Below, piece after piece: positions 23,152 through 33,797 of a stretch of DNA of 64,000 nucleotides. The translations under genes and the position numbers were made by a program. Numbering within the stretch: the first letter of the stretch is position 1; every line of letters starts with the position of its first letter. The stretch is from Leucocoprinus leucothites (lineage: Eukaryota; Basidiomycota; Agaricomycetes; Agaricales; Agaricaceae): the NCBI GenBank assembly GCA_013368445.1, contig JAACJO010000002.1, forward strand, positions 558,001-622,000, given 5' to 3'. The notes under the pieces are model-generated. The model was not told where the DNA came from, did not search any database, and saw only the letters and a list, made by a program, of their open reading frames with translations.

Positions 23152-24130
23152 TACAGTCGTGGACAATCAAAGTCAACAAATTGATCTTACATCATCCAAA
23201 TCTCACGTAAATAGTCTCATTCGATAGATCTCGTCGACAGCTTTCACATAAATAAATTTGTTGAAAATATATCGAGCGGTTGGCCCAGAAAATGCAATTT
23301 ATTATCAAGGGGGCCAAAAATTTGGCAGAACGCCCAAAAAACCTTTAAAAATCTTAGAAATATGCCCAATCGGCTCCTTTTGGCACGCTCGTTACAATAC
23401 TAGAAGATTGTGAGAATTCAACGAGTCATTCTCTTGTAATAAAATTAATAAAGTTACCTGTCCAAAAATAATTCCTACTTCTGTCCTCCAGTTCTTATGT
23501 CATTTCAACAGGAACAAGCCAAAAGGAACACCCCAGGACTTTTGAACCAGCCAGAGGCAGCCCCCATCATCAAGGTTCCAAGAGAAAATGAATTACCAGC
23601 TCATTTTAAGCGGCTTGATGTGGGCGCTTCTGAAAACATAGCTACCACCAACATTCCGAACTCCATGGAAAAGTCAGCCAACCAACAGACACCCAAACAC
23701 TCGGATAGTTTTGAGGAGGTGAAATGACTGCTCACTGGGTCATTGATGTTTATCCAGTTAATACTATCCACCACTTCATCAACTTACTACCCTGTGGGTT
23801 TATGAGTGCATGCTGTATTGAGCCGACTGGGAATGTTGCCGAAATAGGCCGTCTGTAAGCAGAAGGGACACCAACATATTGTGATGATGTATTTAGAAGC
23901 AATTCTATCTTAGATACATGTAATAGCTGCCTTAACCGCTCGCGAGGGTCAACATGGTGCGAGAAAAATGCCGAAAATTTTGGCAGGTTCCGAATTTACA
24001 TGGAAAAAATCTGGAAAATTCGGTTTTGAGCTCTGTTTGAGATTCTAAAGTTCTTCCCAAAGGCTGGAAAGATTCTCACGAGCCGTTCTTTAGATACAAA
24101 GTTTGTTGACTTTGGTTGTCCACGACTGTA
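23152..24130. mobile_element. non-autonomous Tc1/mariner-like element with terminal inverted repeats
   Basis: The ends are inverted copies of one another. The left end (from 23154) reads cagtcgtggacaatcaaagt and continues caacaaa; the right end, read from 24128 on the minus strand, differs at one position in that stretch (an a-to-c change), so about 25 of 26 bases match. Each end is bordered by TA (23152-23153 and 24129-24130), the target duplication of Tc1/mariner elements. The body, about 975 bp, is AT-rich and carries no transposase. A 76-codon frame inside (23497-23727) has no DDE/D signature. This looks like a deleted or MITE-type derivative moved by a transposase encoded elsewhere in the genome. 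Confidence 0.82.
23497..23727 (+). CDS. small ORF inside the mobile element
   Basis: 76-codon frame starting MSFQQEQAKRNTPGLLNQPE and ending in HSDSFEEVK. Polar, rich in Asn, Pro, Glu and Lys; no domain recognised. It may be the N-terminal remnant of a former element protein or a chance frame. I do not assign a function. Confidence 0.25.
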   Translation: MSFQQEQAKRNTPGLLNQPEAAPIIKVPRENELPAHFKRLDVGASENIATTNIPNSMEKSANQQTPKHSDSFEEVK

Positions 24131-24428
24131 TCACTACTGGCTCTTTGTTAGTGATCGAGGGTTTTACGCCAGTGAGGACCCAGGTAGGTCGTGAAGGATA
24201 AATAAGACTTTGACTTCCCCGAGACCGCCGTGGTCTTTGCAAGGCTCGAGTACGCGTAGATGTGTGAGAGAGAAGAAGTTGTCAAGAGCCTCATTCCTGC
24301 GCGTAAGTCAGTTCCACAGTAAAGGAAGACGGTCGATACCTGTAATCCCATGTAGGCAGCGGAGATTAACTATAAAGTACGATATCCCCAGGGGGTAAGT
24401 GGACCAAGTGGTATTCCGCATGGCGCAT

Positions 24429-24523
24429 TAGGACAAGTTGGAGGTACAGCTAAAGTTGCCCCGAGCGCGAAGGAGGTGAGCTCGTTTGATCCGCTTTCGG
24501 GATTGGCCGCCAAACTTGTCCTA
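24429..24523. repeat. short imperfect inverted repeat
   Basis: Taggacaagttgg (24429-24441) recurs inverted as ccaaacttgtccta (about 24510-24523) with one extra base, spaced by about 70 nt. It could form a hairpin or be a very small decayed element. The rest of 24131-24807 holds nothing recognised. Confidence 0.35.
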
Positions 24524-25087
24524 CTTGGCACGCTCCCAGCTCAAAGAAGATCTCTGAATACTTTGTTCATTAGTGAGTGATCATTTGCCTTATGCGTTTC
24601 TAGATGTTTGGCCTGTTTACCAGAGCTTAAAAGAGAGCCCAATAGGTATCTGAGAAGTCAAAATTGAATTGAAATGGTAGCGTTGGCCGAGCATGAAATA
24701 TCCTGAGATAAGTAAACCCGGTGACAGTTCGAGCTAGAAACCTGTGTCAACTTGTGTCTATTACCGGTAGAGTGGAAAGAGGTAACACGACCCTCAGTAA
24801 GTGGAGGGAAAGATAGAAAAGAATAATTGAGAAGAAACGCATTTCCATATTCCGAAAACCTTTGGAATTTTATCCCATTCACAAATCTCCGCCGCCGTCA
24901 CAGACTGGTGTAGATGAGTTGACTATCTAGAGTCCTACCACGAAATCGAAAGTACATTCTGAGGATAAAACAGCTCCAGATAGGTACTTTAACTAAATGA
25001 CTCGGTTAATTTCACTAGTCCATTTCGATATATGGTCTATCCACCAAGTCTAGTTCTTTCTTACCCTCTCGCCATCATTCGAGTGTA

Positions 25088-26365
25088 CTAAATCAATTCG
25101 AGATCTGTAGAATACTGCCTCCCCAAGTTGAAGCGACTGGCTGTCGAATAAATTTCAATCCGACGTTCCTTGAGAAGCTGATAAAATCCGTATCGAGCAG
25201 CTGGCACGCAGTGAAAATCTAATCTCGGTATTTGGACTCGAAGTCGAGAATGAATTCCATCCCCACGTTTTTGCAACATGTGTAGAAGGGGGAGCAGGAG
25301 GGCACGCTCCACTATCCCTCTCGACTTCGCTTCAAATTCCTCCAATTCCTCCGATCCGTTCTCAACCACAGGTTGAGGTATCAACACAAGCTGCCTCAAT
25401 GATGGGAGTGGCTTGGGATTTAAATGATCCTCGCCTGGAGTCAAAGCACGGACAACAGATGTCAAGTTAAAAGTATCGCATTCGATAAGCTTCAATGTCT
25501 CTAGCTTGAGCGATTTCCCGCTGCAAAACAATCGTCGACTGAACTCATCTCCACATGTGATGAATTCCATGAGTTCGAGCGTGATCAGGGCAGCGGAAAG
25601 CCGATGGCAGAAAATTACCAGGCTATCGGGAAGATTCGGCCGCTCTGCAGCTTGAATACAGAGTGTCTTAAGACTAGGGAATTTGAGGTGTTGCGGCGAA
25701 GAGTCTTCAAGCAGACCGACTCGTATATCTAATTCCAAAGCTTCAATGTGTGTGAGGGTAACTGGGGATTCAAGGCTGCTGGAAAAGGGAGTACAGAACT
25801 CGATGGGGTTTGGACACTGAGATAGGTGAAGCGTATGCATATGTGATAATCGAGAAAGCATTGGCATCCACCCCGCCGGGATGCAAGACAAGCGCAAAAT
25901 CGAAATTTGGCTGGCATGTTTGGGGTCAAAGAGTACATTGGCGATAGGTTCAACATCGGAGGCAGAGTGGCGACATCCGCGCTGTAACCTGATACCTAGA
26001 GAGAAACCTAAGTGCCTGACGCGCTCCATATAGAGCCGCAGCAAGAGAGCATAGCGGCAGCCAAGCATATTTGTTCTGACTTCAATTGTCAGCACCCTCC
26101 ATAACTCTGGTGTCTGGCAGGCCACTCGGCGCCAGTACATGCAGACAGAGCTCAGGACAATCGGGGTACGATCAACGGAATACACTTTCCCCCATGTATA
26201 AAAAGTTAGCTCGGACCGTGAATACGGATTGATAGAACATGCGTGTTGAAAGATGAGGGACGTGATTTCGTATGCGAGGTTAGAAAAATCGACTGGAGCC
26301 TGTGGAATGTCAGAATTGGAGATACATACCATGAGATGACACCAATCGTTTTGGATAGGATGCAC
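25088..26365 (-). CDS. F-box/LRR-like protein with internal LRR deletion
   Basis: Single reading frame of 425 aa, about 70% like its neighbour at 27144-28640. The F-box-like helix FSNLAYEITSLIFQHACS (about residue 28) is followed by CMYWRRVACQTPELWRV and leucine-rich repeats, ending in QLLKERRIEIYS and a short tail. Compared with the neighbour, about 58 residues are missing in frame after MHTLHL: the sequence jumps straight to QCPNPIEF, whereas the neighbour has an LRR segment in between. The frame is kept, so a shorter protein can be made. The start is uncertain because the neighbour may have a small intron close to the start that here has shrunk to 33 nt and is probably read through. Confidence 0.75.
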   Translation of the reverse strand: MHPIQNDWCHLMVCISNSDIPQAPVDFSNLAYEITSLIFQHACSINPYSRSELTFYTWGKVYSVDRTPIVLSSVCMYWRRVACQTPELWRVLTIEVRTNMLGCRYALLLRLYMERVRHLGFSLGIRLQRGCRHSASDVEPIANVLFDPKHASQISILRLSCIPAGWMPMLSRLSHMHTLHLSQCPNPIEFCTPFSSSLESPVTLTHIEALELDIRVGLLEDSSPQHLKFPSLKTLCIQAAERPNLPDSLVIFCHRLSAALITLELMEFITCGDEFSRRLFCSGKSLKLETLKLIECDTFNLTSVVRALTPGEDHLNPKPLPSLRQLVLIPQPVVENGSEELEEFEAKSRGIVERALLLPLLHMLQKRGDGIHSRLRVQIPRLDFHCVPAARYGFYQLLKERRIEIYSTASRFNLGRQYSTDLELI

Positions 26366-26394
26366 GGCACGGGTACGGAGAGTCTAAGGAGGTG

Positions 26395-26470
26395 TGAGTT
26401 GTAGGGATCGAACCTCCAACTCGTTGCACCTATAATACCGTGTGATCTATCTATAATTGACGCGTGATGA
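26395..26470 (-). other. tRNA-like (B-box) segment upstream of F-box copy A
   Basis: On the minus strand the sequence reads acacggtattataggtgcaa, then ggaggttcgatccctac. The element ggttcgatcc matches the RNA polymerase III B box / T-arm of tRNAs. No proper D-arm, anticodon arm or acceptor stem could be folded by eye, so it is a degenerate tRNA or a SINE-like relic. The homologous segment lies at 28675-28745. Confidence 0.35.
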
Positions 26471-27143
26471 TTGTTTAATTGATCAATGAGTGCTTGAACA
26501 CCAGCCACTGGCAGCAGTAACGAACAAACAATCATACTAAGTCCTTTTTCGGATGCCTCAAGTCCTGTTGAAGCTTGCAGGTCGGTGTTCTGCGGAAGTA
26601 GCTGTGGCCTCTGGCGATTGGGTATATTCTGCTGTATTCATAGAATGCATGCCGTAGCCCAGCAGGATTTCGAATGGAACTATTACATTACAAATGGCCA
26701 GACTCTTCTCGTGGAGTCAAATCATCCGTGATAAGTCCAGAAGTAGTCAGTGATTTGTCCCGAGAGGTATCAATCTGGGGTTAAACTGGCTATTATTTTC
26801 CTTCTTCTTGATAGATGGTTATGAGAGGAGGTTACTAGAAGTAAACTTCAAGAAATACTATTGGTATTATATATCAAGAAATGGAAAGAACAGTTGGGAA
26901 GAAACGTGTTTCCATATTCCGAAAATCCTTGGAATTCCAACCTATTCACCGATCTCCGCCGCCGTCACAGACCCACAAAAGATATAGTACATTGAAGATA
27001 AAGCAGTTCCAGATAGGCACCTTTGCTAAATGACTTGGTTAGCTACACTAATTTGATTATAAGTCCATTCTATCCACCGTAATCAGCACAGGCGTAGTAT
27101 TCAAGTTTGTTCCTTCTTACCCTTGCGCCAACATTCGAACACA

Positions 27144-28640
27144 CTAAATCAATTCGAGATTTGCAGAATACTGCCTCCCCTGGTCGAAGTGACCAGCTGT
27201 CGAATAAATTTCAATCTGACGTTCCTTGAGAAGCTGGTAAAATCCGTATCGAGCAGCTGGTGCGTAGTCAAAATTTACTCTCGGTATTTGGACCCGAAAT
27301 TGAGAATGAATACCATCCCCGCGTTTTTGCAACATTTGCAGAAGAGGGGGGAGGATGGCACGCTCTACCATCCCTCTTGTCTTCACTTCAAGCTCCTCCC
27401 AGTCATCCAACCCGTCCTCAACCACAGGTTCAGGTATTAAGACGAGCTGCCTCAATGACGGGAGTGGCTTGGGGTTTGAATGATCCTTGGCTGGGGCCAA
27501 AGCACGAATAGCACATGACAAGTTAAAAGTGTCACATTCGGTAACCCTCAGTGTCTCTAGCCTGAGCAATTTCCCATCGCCGAACAATCGCCGGCTGAAT
27601 TCATCTCCACGTATGATGAATCCCATGAGACCGAGTGTGGTTAGTGTAGCGGAAAGCCGATGGCAGAAAGTGATCAAGCTATCGGGAGGGTTCGACCGTT
27701 CTGCAGTTCGGATATAAAGTGTTTTAAGGCAGGGGAGGTTGAGATGTTGCGCCGCAGAATCTCCAAGCAGACCGACAGACATATCCAATTCCAAAGCTTC
27801 AAGGTGTGTGAGGGTAATCGGGGATTCAAAGGAGGAGAGGCCGATGGAAAATGGGGTACGGAATTCGATGAGGTTTGGACACTGATATAAAAGGTTTTTC
27901 TGAATGATTGCACTGGTAAAAACAATCGCGTATTCAACTGAGGGTGGTAGATGGATGTTCTCCAGGTTGCTGCTCCTTCCGAAAGGTTCTTCAAAAAAGA
28001 AATGACGGAGACAAGGCAAATCTAGCTGAAACTCGAAGCGCTCGGGAAGGATGTCTGTTCTCAGGTGAAGTGTATGCATCCGTGATAATCGAGAAAGCAT
28101 TGGCATTGACTCTACTGGAGCGTAAAACAAGCACAAAGCCGAGACTTGGCTGGCGTGCTTGGGGTCAAAGAGTATGTTGGCGATGGGTTCAACATCGGAG
28201 GCAGAATGGTGTCCGTACTCTAACCTGATATTCAGAGAGAAATCTAAGTGCCCGACGCGCTCCATATAAGACCGCAGCAAGTGAGCATAGCGGTAGGGAG
28301 ATATGTTTTTTCTGACTTGAATCGTCAGTACCTTCCATAGCTCTGGTGTCTGGCAGGCCACTCGGCGCCAGTACAAACAGACAGAGCCCAGGATGATCGG
28401 GGTACGATCAACGGAATATATAATATCCCAAGTTTTGAAATGTGGCACGGGTCGTAAATACGGATTGACGGAGCATGCGTGTTGAAAGATGAGAGATGTA
28501 GTTTCGTATGCGAGGCTAGAAAAGTTGACTGGAGCCTGCGGAACGTCGGAATTGGAGATGGTGGTGTTTAGACCGTCTCGGACACTTACCATGAGATTGT
28601 GCCTGTGGTTTTGGACAGGATGCACTAGGATGCACGGCAC
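27144..28640 (-). CDS. F-box/LRR-like protein, full-length copy
   Basis: Reading frame of 498 aa. FSSLAYETTSLIFQHACS is the F-box, then CLYWRRVACQTPELWKV, then about ten degenerate LRRs. The C-terminal block (RVQIPRVNFDYAPAARYGFY, then QLLKERQIEIYS) is shared with unit A. A 54-nt stretch directly after NHRHNLM begins GTAAGT and ends GCAG, so it may be an in-frame intron; both spliced and unspliced forms would be translatable. Predicted SCF ubiquitin-ligase adaptor of unknown target. Confidence 0.8.
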   Translation of the reverse strand: MPCILVHPVQNHRHNLMVSVRDGLNTTISNSDVPQAPVNFSSLAYETTSLIFQHACSVNPYLRPVPHFKTWDIIYSVDRTPIILGSVCLYWRRVACQTPELWKVLTIQVRKNISPYRYAHLLRSYMERVGHLDFSLNIRLEYGHHSASDVEPIANILFDPKHASQVSALCLFYAPVESMPMLSRLSRMHTLHLRTDILPERFEFQLDLPCLRHFFFEEPFGRSSNLENIHLPPSVEYAIVFTSAIIQKNLLYQCPNLIEFRTPFSIGLSSFESPITLTHLEALELDMSVGLLGDSAAQHLNLPCLKTLYIRTAERSNPPDSLITFCHRLSATLTTLGLMGFIIRGDEFSRRLFGDGKLLRLETLRVTECDTFNLSCAIRALAPAKDHSNPKPLPSLRQLVLIPEPVVEDGLDDWEELEVKTRGMVERAILPPLLQMLQKRGDGIHSQFRVQIPRVNFDYAPAARYGFYQLLKERQIEIYSTAGHFDQGRQYSANLELI

Positions 28641-28674
28641 AGGTACGGGTATGGGTACGGAGAGTCCAAGGAAG

Positions 28675-28745
28675 TGTAAGCAGTAGGGGCCGAACCTCTA
28701 ACCCGTCACCCTGTAATACCGTGTAGTCAATAGCTGATGTGTGAT
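28675..28745 (-). other. tRNA-like (B-box) segment upstream of F-box copy B
   Basis: Homologue of the segment at 26395-26470: acacggtattacagggtgac, then gggttagaggttcggcccct. The B-box core has changed to ggttcggccc. It was evidently carried along by the segmental duplication. Not a functional tRNA as far as I can fold it. Confidence 0.35.
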
Positions 28746-29167
28746 AATTGATTGGTTGATCGATGAGCGTTTGAACATTAACCATCAGTAACGATTAATC
28801 ACACCAAGTCCGTTTTCGTAGCCTCAACTCCTGTTGAAGCTTGTAGATCGGTGTTCTGCGGAAGTAGCTGTGGCCTCTAATGGTTGGGTATATTGCGCCG
28901 TATTCATAGAATGCATGCTGTAGCTCAGCGGGATTTCGAATAAAACTATTGCCTCACACATGGTCAGACTCTTCCCGTAGAATCAAATCATCGGTGATAA
29001 GCCCTGAAGTAGCCAACGCTATCCTTGGGTCCAGGGAGTCAGTTGTTTGTCCCGAGAGATATCGATCTGGGGTTGAGCCGGCTGTTCTTTTTCCCCCTTC
29101 TTGATAGCTGGTTATGAGAGGAGGTTACTAAAAGCAAACTTCAACAATGCTATTGGTACTATATACC

Positions 29168-29501
29168 ACTCCTTGTACCAGCGGCTAGAAACAACAATAT
29201 AATATATCTAGCTATCCCAAGAAATCGTTGACAATAACATGTTGGTTCTGGGAACAGGGCGGCGGCTGCTAGTGGTCATTATGAGTGGGTCGACGGCTGG
29301 AACTTACACGGCGGGCTGCGAGGCAGGTATGAAGAGCCGTGAAAGGAAGATCCTACCGGTGTGCAAATGCATCATGTAGACGTCCCAAATCAATCAGAAA
29401 GACCACTGAACACACATAAGTATGTATGTTCGTTCACTCCACTCAGCTTCTCATCGCATTAAATCGTCCAAGAGCCACCGACAGTCATAACTCCAAATCA
29501 A
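29168..29501. other. intergenic spacer
   Basis: About 330 bp between the end of duplication unit B and the 3' end of the membrane protein gene. No feature recognised. Confidence 0.5.
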
Positions 29502-31292
29502 TCAACTATGGGTATTCCTCCAGGTCGAAGTGACCAGCCTCGGTGAATGGCCGTCACCAGCTCCACCACCACCACCACCGCCGCCGCCGCCGCCAGCTCC
29601 ATCCTCACCCTCATCCTGACCAGACATGGGAGTACCACCGGCTCCAGCGGCTCCTGGTCTAGACCCAGAAAATCGACCGACTTCAATACCACCGAAATTC
29701 TCAGTGGCGCGCGCATCAGCTCGCGAAGCATTTGAAGCCCTCCCACTCCTCCTCCCACCATTATAATTTCCGTTCCAATTCTGATCCGAAGCCGCCATGG
29801 AGGATCTTGCCCGTCTTGTTCTGAGTGGTCTCCGTTTTTTATACCACCAATAGCTGATTGCAGTGACACTGGTTAAGCCTAGTCCGAGACCGAGGGTTAG
29901 GCCTACTGCAATTGCGACGTTTGAGCGGTGTGCAGAGGATGAGTCTGAGGATGATGAGGGGCTAGGCCTGGAAGTGCTGACTGGGAGAGAGGGGTTTGGC
30001 GGGAGAGCGGAGGTAGTCGTTGGAGTGGGTGTGAAGATTGGAAGAGAGGAAGATGGTGGGAGGGTCATACTTGGAAGGATTGGGAGTGTTGTTGTTAGGC
30101 TGGTCGATCGAGAACCATCGAGATTTTTGGGTATATCGTGGTAGCGGTGAGGAAAGGATATATGATTATCGACCCGGGCAATGTGGTGATCGTAGCGTGG
30201 GGTTAGATAGATAGAATAACATTTAGATAGGTTTAAATTAGCTTAGATCTTTGAACGTGAAGCTTGGGGATGGATGAACGTACGTGCCGTTTGGTACTGT
30301 AAGAATCAGCGATGTGAGTTCGAACTCGGTGGTATCATTTGATGGCAAAAAAGTGAGCGCAAAGGTGGTCACAGTTGATGCAACGAGGTTCAGAATCGAC
30401 GCTGATCCAAGTGTAGTATCAAAAACAGCAGAGATGGTCGTCTCATTGGTCGTAACAGTGATATTCGTTCGTGCATTCGAAGCTTCTGTCGTGATGAGAT
30501 ATAATGCAGAGCCTAAGATTTTCAATCAGAATCAGTACAAGTCTGACATTCACGATGCTTGGAACAGCTAAAAACCACATGTGCTCTATGAGCATATTTG
30601 TGGTAAGACGAGCAGCGACAGACGTGTGTTTCGGCGCTTCGAACCTGCTCAAGTGAACCCCGTGATGATGAGAAACTGAACATTCGTATGGGAACGGTGA
30701 TCATCAGCTCTTTCATGGCAAAAATGGAGGGATTCGGATGAAATGATGTATGATGAGGCAATATTGGATGACGGGGAATGTGACGCGAAAGATTGAAATA
30801 GATAGAAGATGTTTTCCTGGGTATAAGCTCGAGCGAGAATAAGCGGTACGTACCACGGAACTGGAAAAACATCTGGGGTATAACTTCGCCCGCCGTACTG
30901 TTCGGGCCCACCGTAGACACGCTAGCATTGCCTCCAACTCGTCCCGTCGACCTACAAGTATATACACCAGGGCAAGATCATCGTCGATATCATTAGCGTG
31001 ATTTATAGAAAACGAGAAATAACCCAGAGACGCACCATCCACCACTACATTGATCTGGTGTAGTCACCGAGGTAGCTCTGTCACAACGGAAGGGAGTATA
31101 GATAATCTCAGAAGAATCTAAGGGTATCGTGAAGTTCCGTGTCCTGTCCTGAACTTGTGCCAACGTCTGAGTGGGGTACAGTGCCAAGATCACCGTTGCT
31201 GCATTGAATAAGGGTGCATATCGTATGAAGAATAGAATAAGACCAAGAAAACAAGAAGAGTAAGAGCGGCAGGAGGTAAAATGTGGCAGCAT
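29502..31292 (-). CDS. single-pass membrane protein with secreted ectodomain
   Basis: Four exons (31036-31292, 30854-30951, 30284-30512, 29502-30099) sum to 1182 nt, 393 aa. The N-terminus has a hydrophobic, signal-like segment (SYSSCFLGLILFFIRYA to LALYPTQTLAQV). The ectodomain, rich in Asn-x-Thr sites, includes QMFFQFRGSALYLITTEA, NITVTTNETT and FALTFLPSNDTTEFELTSL, a beta-rich pattern common in agaric membrane proteins. A Ser/Thr/Pro stalk leads to a transmembrane helix (AIAVGLTLGLGLGLTSVTAI), a basic stop-transfer (WWYKKRRPLRTRR), and a cytoplasmic tail with a run of about eleven Gly. The long second intron (about 340 nt) is unusual here. Likely a plasma-membrane sensor or adhesion protein; no known name. 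Confidence 0.75.
29562..29593. repeat. CCA/CCG triplet repeat (poly-Gly codons)
   Basis: A run of ccacc accaccacc gccgccgcc triplets on the plus strand, read as about eleven glycine codons in the tail of the minus-strand membrane protein. A likely site of length variation. Confidence 0.8.
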
Positions 31293-32880
31293 TCACAGGG
31301 ACCGCGACATCCAACTTGAACGTAGGGTAATGTGTTGGAATGAGGGAAGGGGCGTCGAGAGGAAGAGGAAGGGAAGAAATCCCAAGAAGAGCTGACGACC
31401 GATGTCAACTTGTCGATGCAGGGAGTGCTTGGCGAATAAGGAGGCCAAGGCAACGGGGAGGTCTTCTTGATGATATATAGAAATATAGCACAGGGGTAAT
31501 TGTAGCTGTCAAAAGTTCTCTTCCCTGAGAGGGATGGTATTTCCGGTGAGCGTCAAGCTGTCGTCAGGGATGGGCAGCGAGTTGTATATGCCGGATGACG
31601 GGCAGCGCTGTGGCAATTTCTGATAGTGAAGGAGCTGGAAACTACCTCGGGACGTGCTTGCTCTCCAAACGACCTGCGCGATGACCCCGACGAAACGTGA
31701 TAAAGAACCCACCAGAGGAGGGAGGAGTAGAAAAAGAGTGAGAGCAAATCAGAAACCACCGAAGGGAGGAGTTGGAATCGCTCGCATGGTCAGCCGGGTT
31801 TTAAGTAATTTCAAGCAACCGAACTTATGGACTTCATATGACGAAATAGGGAATTGGTTTCTATGGGCAACTCCCCTTTCGGAACCTCCCAGCTGGACTT
31901 GCTCGACTTCCACAATAAGTTACGATGCCGATCAGATTTTTGAGGTCGAGAAAGGAAATAGGCCCATGGCTGTGTTATGTGTATCTCTGGGTCAGATGCG
32001 GGGAAGATAGACGCTACAGTATGGAAGTTCCTATGAATATGTTGTGCCAAGCGGAGTGTAGATTTTTGGATCGGCATGTGAGCCGGCAGAAGAAGTCAAG
32101 AAGTTTACTTTCTGTGTGGGAGTCTGGAGGAGGGTTGGGTCTCATGACACCAGTGGACAGACACCACGCGATGCAGAGAGCTCGGTGGAAAGCTGGGATA
32201 GGCTGGAATATTTGCATGGGACCTGAAAAGAGGCTTTTTGTCTTCATATGCCGCATTGTCGCTTCAATTATAGTCTTGCTAATAATAAAGCGCACCTTGT
32301 TATTGCACTAGGTTACTGGAGATCGGACATGCCGGTGTAGGTATAACGACATCCCTAAATCTGGGAAGGAAACAAAGAATCTCAATGGAGATCTTGTTGA
32401 AGAGAACCTGGTAATTTCTGAGGAAAGACGTCTAGGAAGGAGGAAATTAGTTTAAGAATAAGGGGTTGCTTGTGAAGAGTCTACCGACGCATTGTACTGG
32501 AGCAAACGTGCTGGCAAAGGGAGAAATCGCCCACGGTTTGCTAGTTTTTACTGTCTGAGGCGAACACCAGGTCTACTAGAGATGGGTTAAGGCCCGACCG
32601 GAGAAGAAATCCGAAGAAATACTATTTATTGTTAAGTTACCACCAAGTGGAATTGGGCTCCGAGACTTAGAACGAACTATACTTACGAAGGTTTCTAGAT
32701 TTATATAACGGGTGGCTACAGCCGCCAACTTTGACTCCTGGTAACAATGTTGCCTAGAGGGCTTAGTGATTTAGTGTTTAAACTCCAGAAGATTGGATCA
32801 CACCGAGTCGGACTGATAAGATAAGATGCAAACGCGAGCACGTGGAGGGCAATTAACTCACTGGTTGACCACAACCGACA
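31293..32880. other. intergenic, no gene recognised
   Basis: About 1.6 kb between divergent genes. Several overlapping frames of 60-128 codons on both strands lie at 31500-32310, but none shows a domain, a consistent splice pattern or homology to a neighbour. Contains the promoters of both flanking genes. Confidence 0.45.
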
Positions 32881-33797
32881 ATGTCTGGCACACTGAATAT
32901 CTTTGTTGTCTCCCCGGATACCCGATCAGAACGACGGATTGAACCATACTGGACTGTACAACAGCTTAAGGTGCCACTTTTATGGTGTCAAACTGAAAAA
33001 AACTGCTCATATAACTTTCGAAGGATAAACTCGAGGTCATCACAGGAGTCCCTGCTTCAAATCAGCGGATCCTTCTCCTCAATTCAGAGAGCGATCCAAC
33101 ACTTCTGGCTCAGTTATCTGATAACTCCAAGGAACTTTCGCAATATGGACTACGTGATTGGCAGGTTCTTAAGGTAGCGATAGCATCTCTTGGAGAAATA
33201 ATTCGGACTGATTACATCAGGTTGAAGATACCAATCCATCGACATCTTTTACCGGACAGCTTTCGGATGTTTCCCAGGTAGAGAAATTTGAGCTGAGTGA
33301 GTCAGAGTATGCGAAGCGGCAAGGTAATTGAAAAAAACTAGTGGCATAAGCTCGAAGTGGCTAACGCATTGAACAGACAGCGTGCTAGCATACAAAATCA
33401 GGAACAAAGTAGGGAGGTTCGCAGAGACGGCAGAAAACGAGGATGTACCACCCCTGTCGGCGATCAATATATCGATCGGGGCACGGTGTGAAGTCGAGTC
33501 AGCGGAGCCAGGTTTGAGTAAACGTGGCACTGTCCGGTTTGTGGGCCAAACAAAATTCAGCAAGGGTGTATGGGTGGGTATCGAGTACGACGAGCCCTTT
33601 GGAAAGAACGATGGATCGTGGGTTTAAATCTGTTTCTCGTCTGCTTCGATGCTAAACTGTGGGTGTTGAACAGAGTGCAAGGCGAGCAATACTTTGAGTG
33701 TCGACCGAATTACGGCGTTTTTGTACGACCTGACAAGGTGGCAGTGGGCGACTTTCCTGTTGAAGAGCTTAACCTGGACGACGATGAAGAGATGTAA
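32881..33797 (+). CDS. TBCB: tubulin-folding cofactor B (CAP-Gly)
   Basis: Acts in alpha-tubulin folding: it captures alpha-tubulin released from the chaperonin and works with cofactor E. Five exons (32881-32970, 33024-33173, 33221-33323, 33377-33617, 33674-33797) sum to 708 nt, 235 aa. Residues 1-85 form a ubiquitin-like domain ([40 protein letters not shown]). Residues about 150-225 form the CAP-Gly domain with [20 protein letters not shown], the GKNDGS signature split by the last intron, and [17 protein letters not shown]. The acidic end DDDEEM fits the short C-terminal motif used for partner binding in this family. The length is normal. It sits 198 bp upstream of CDC48 on the same strand. 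Confidence 0.93.

Larger units (their letters stand above)
24808..26870. repeat. tandem segmental duplication, unit A
   Basis: About 2.06 kb containing the F-box gene at 25088-26365 plus both flanks. The left flank (ttccatattccgaaaa..., then ctccgccgccgtcacagac) and the right flank (tgttctgcggaagtagctgt, then gttatgagaggaggttact) recur in the same order and direction in unit B. Borders are approximate because I aligned them by eye. Confidence 0.8.
26876..29167. repeat. tandem segmental duplication, unit B
   Basis: About 2.29 kb containing the F-box gene at 27144-28640. It directly follows unit A and is a diverged direct copy, including promoter and 3' flank. The size difference is largely the internal coding deletion in unit A's gene (about 175 bp). 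Confidence 0.8.

Noticed and set aside
30513..30853. An extra exon in the long intron of the membrane protein gene at 29502-31292
   Set aside because: A 60-odd-codon open stretch exists, but no acceptor/donor pair keeps phase with both neighbours, while direct joining gives a continuous sensible protein.
31500..32311. Cluster of overlapping 60-128-codon frames
   Set aside because: Frames on both strands cover the same bases, and none looks like protein. Treated as intergenic.
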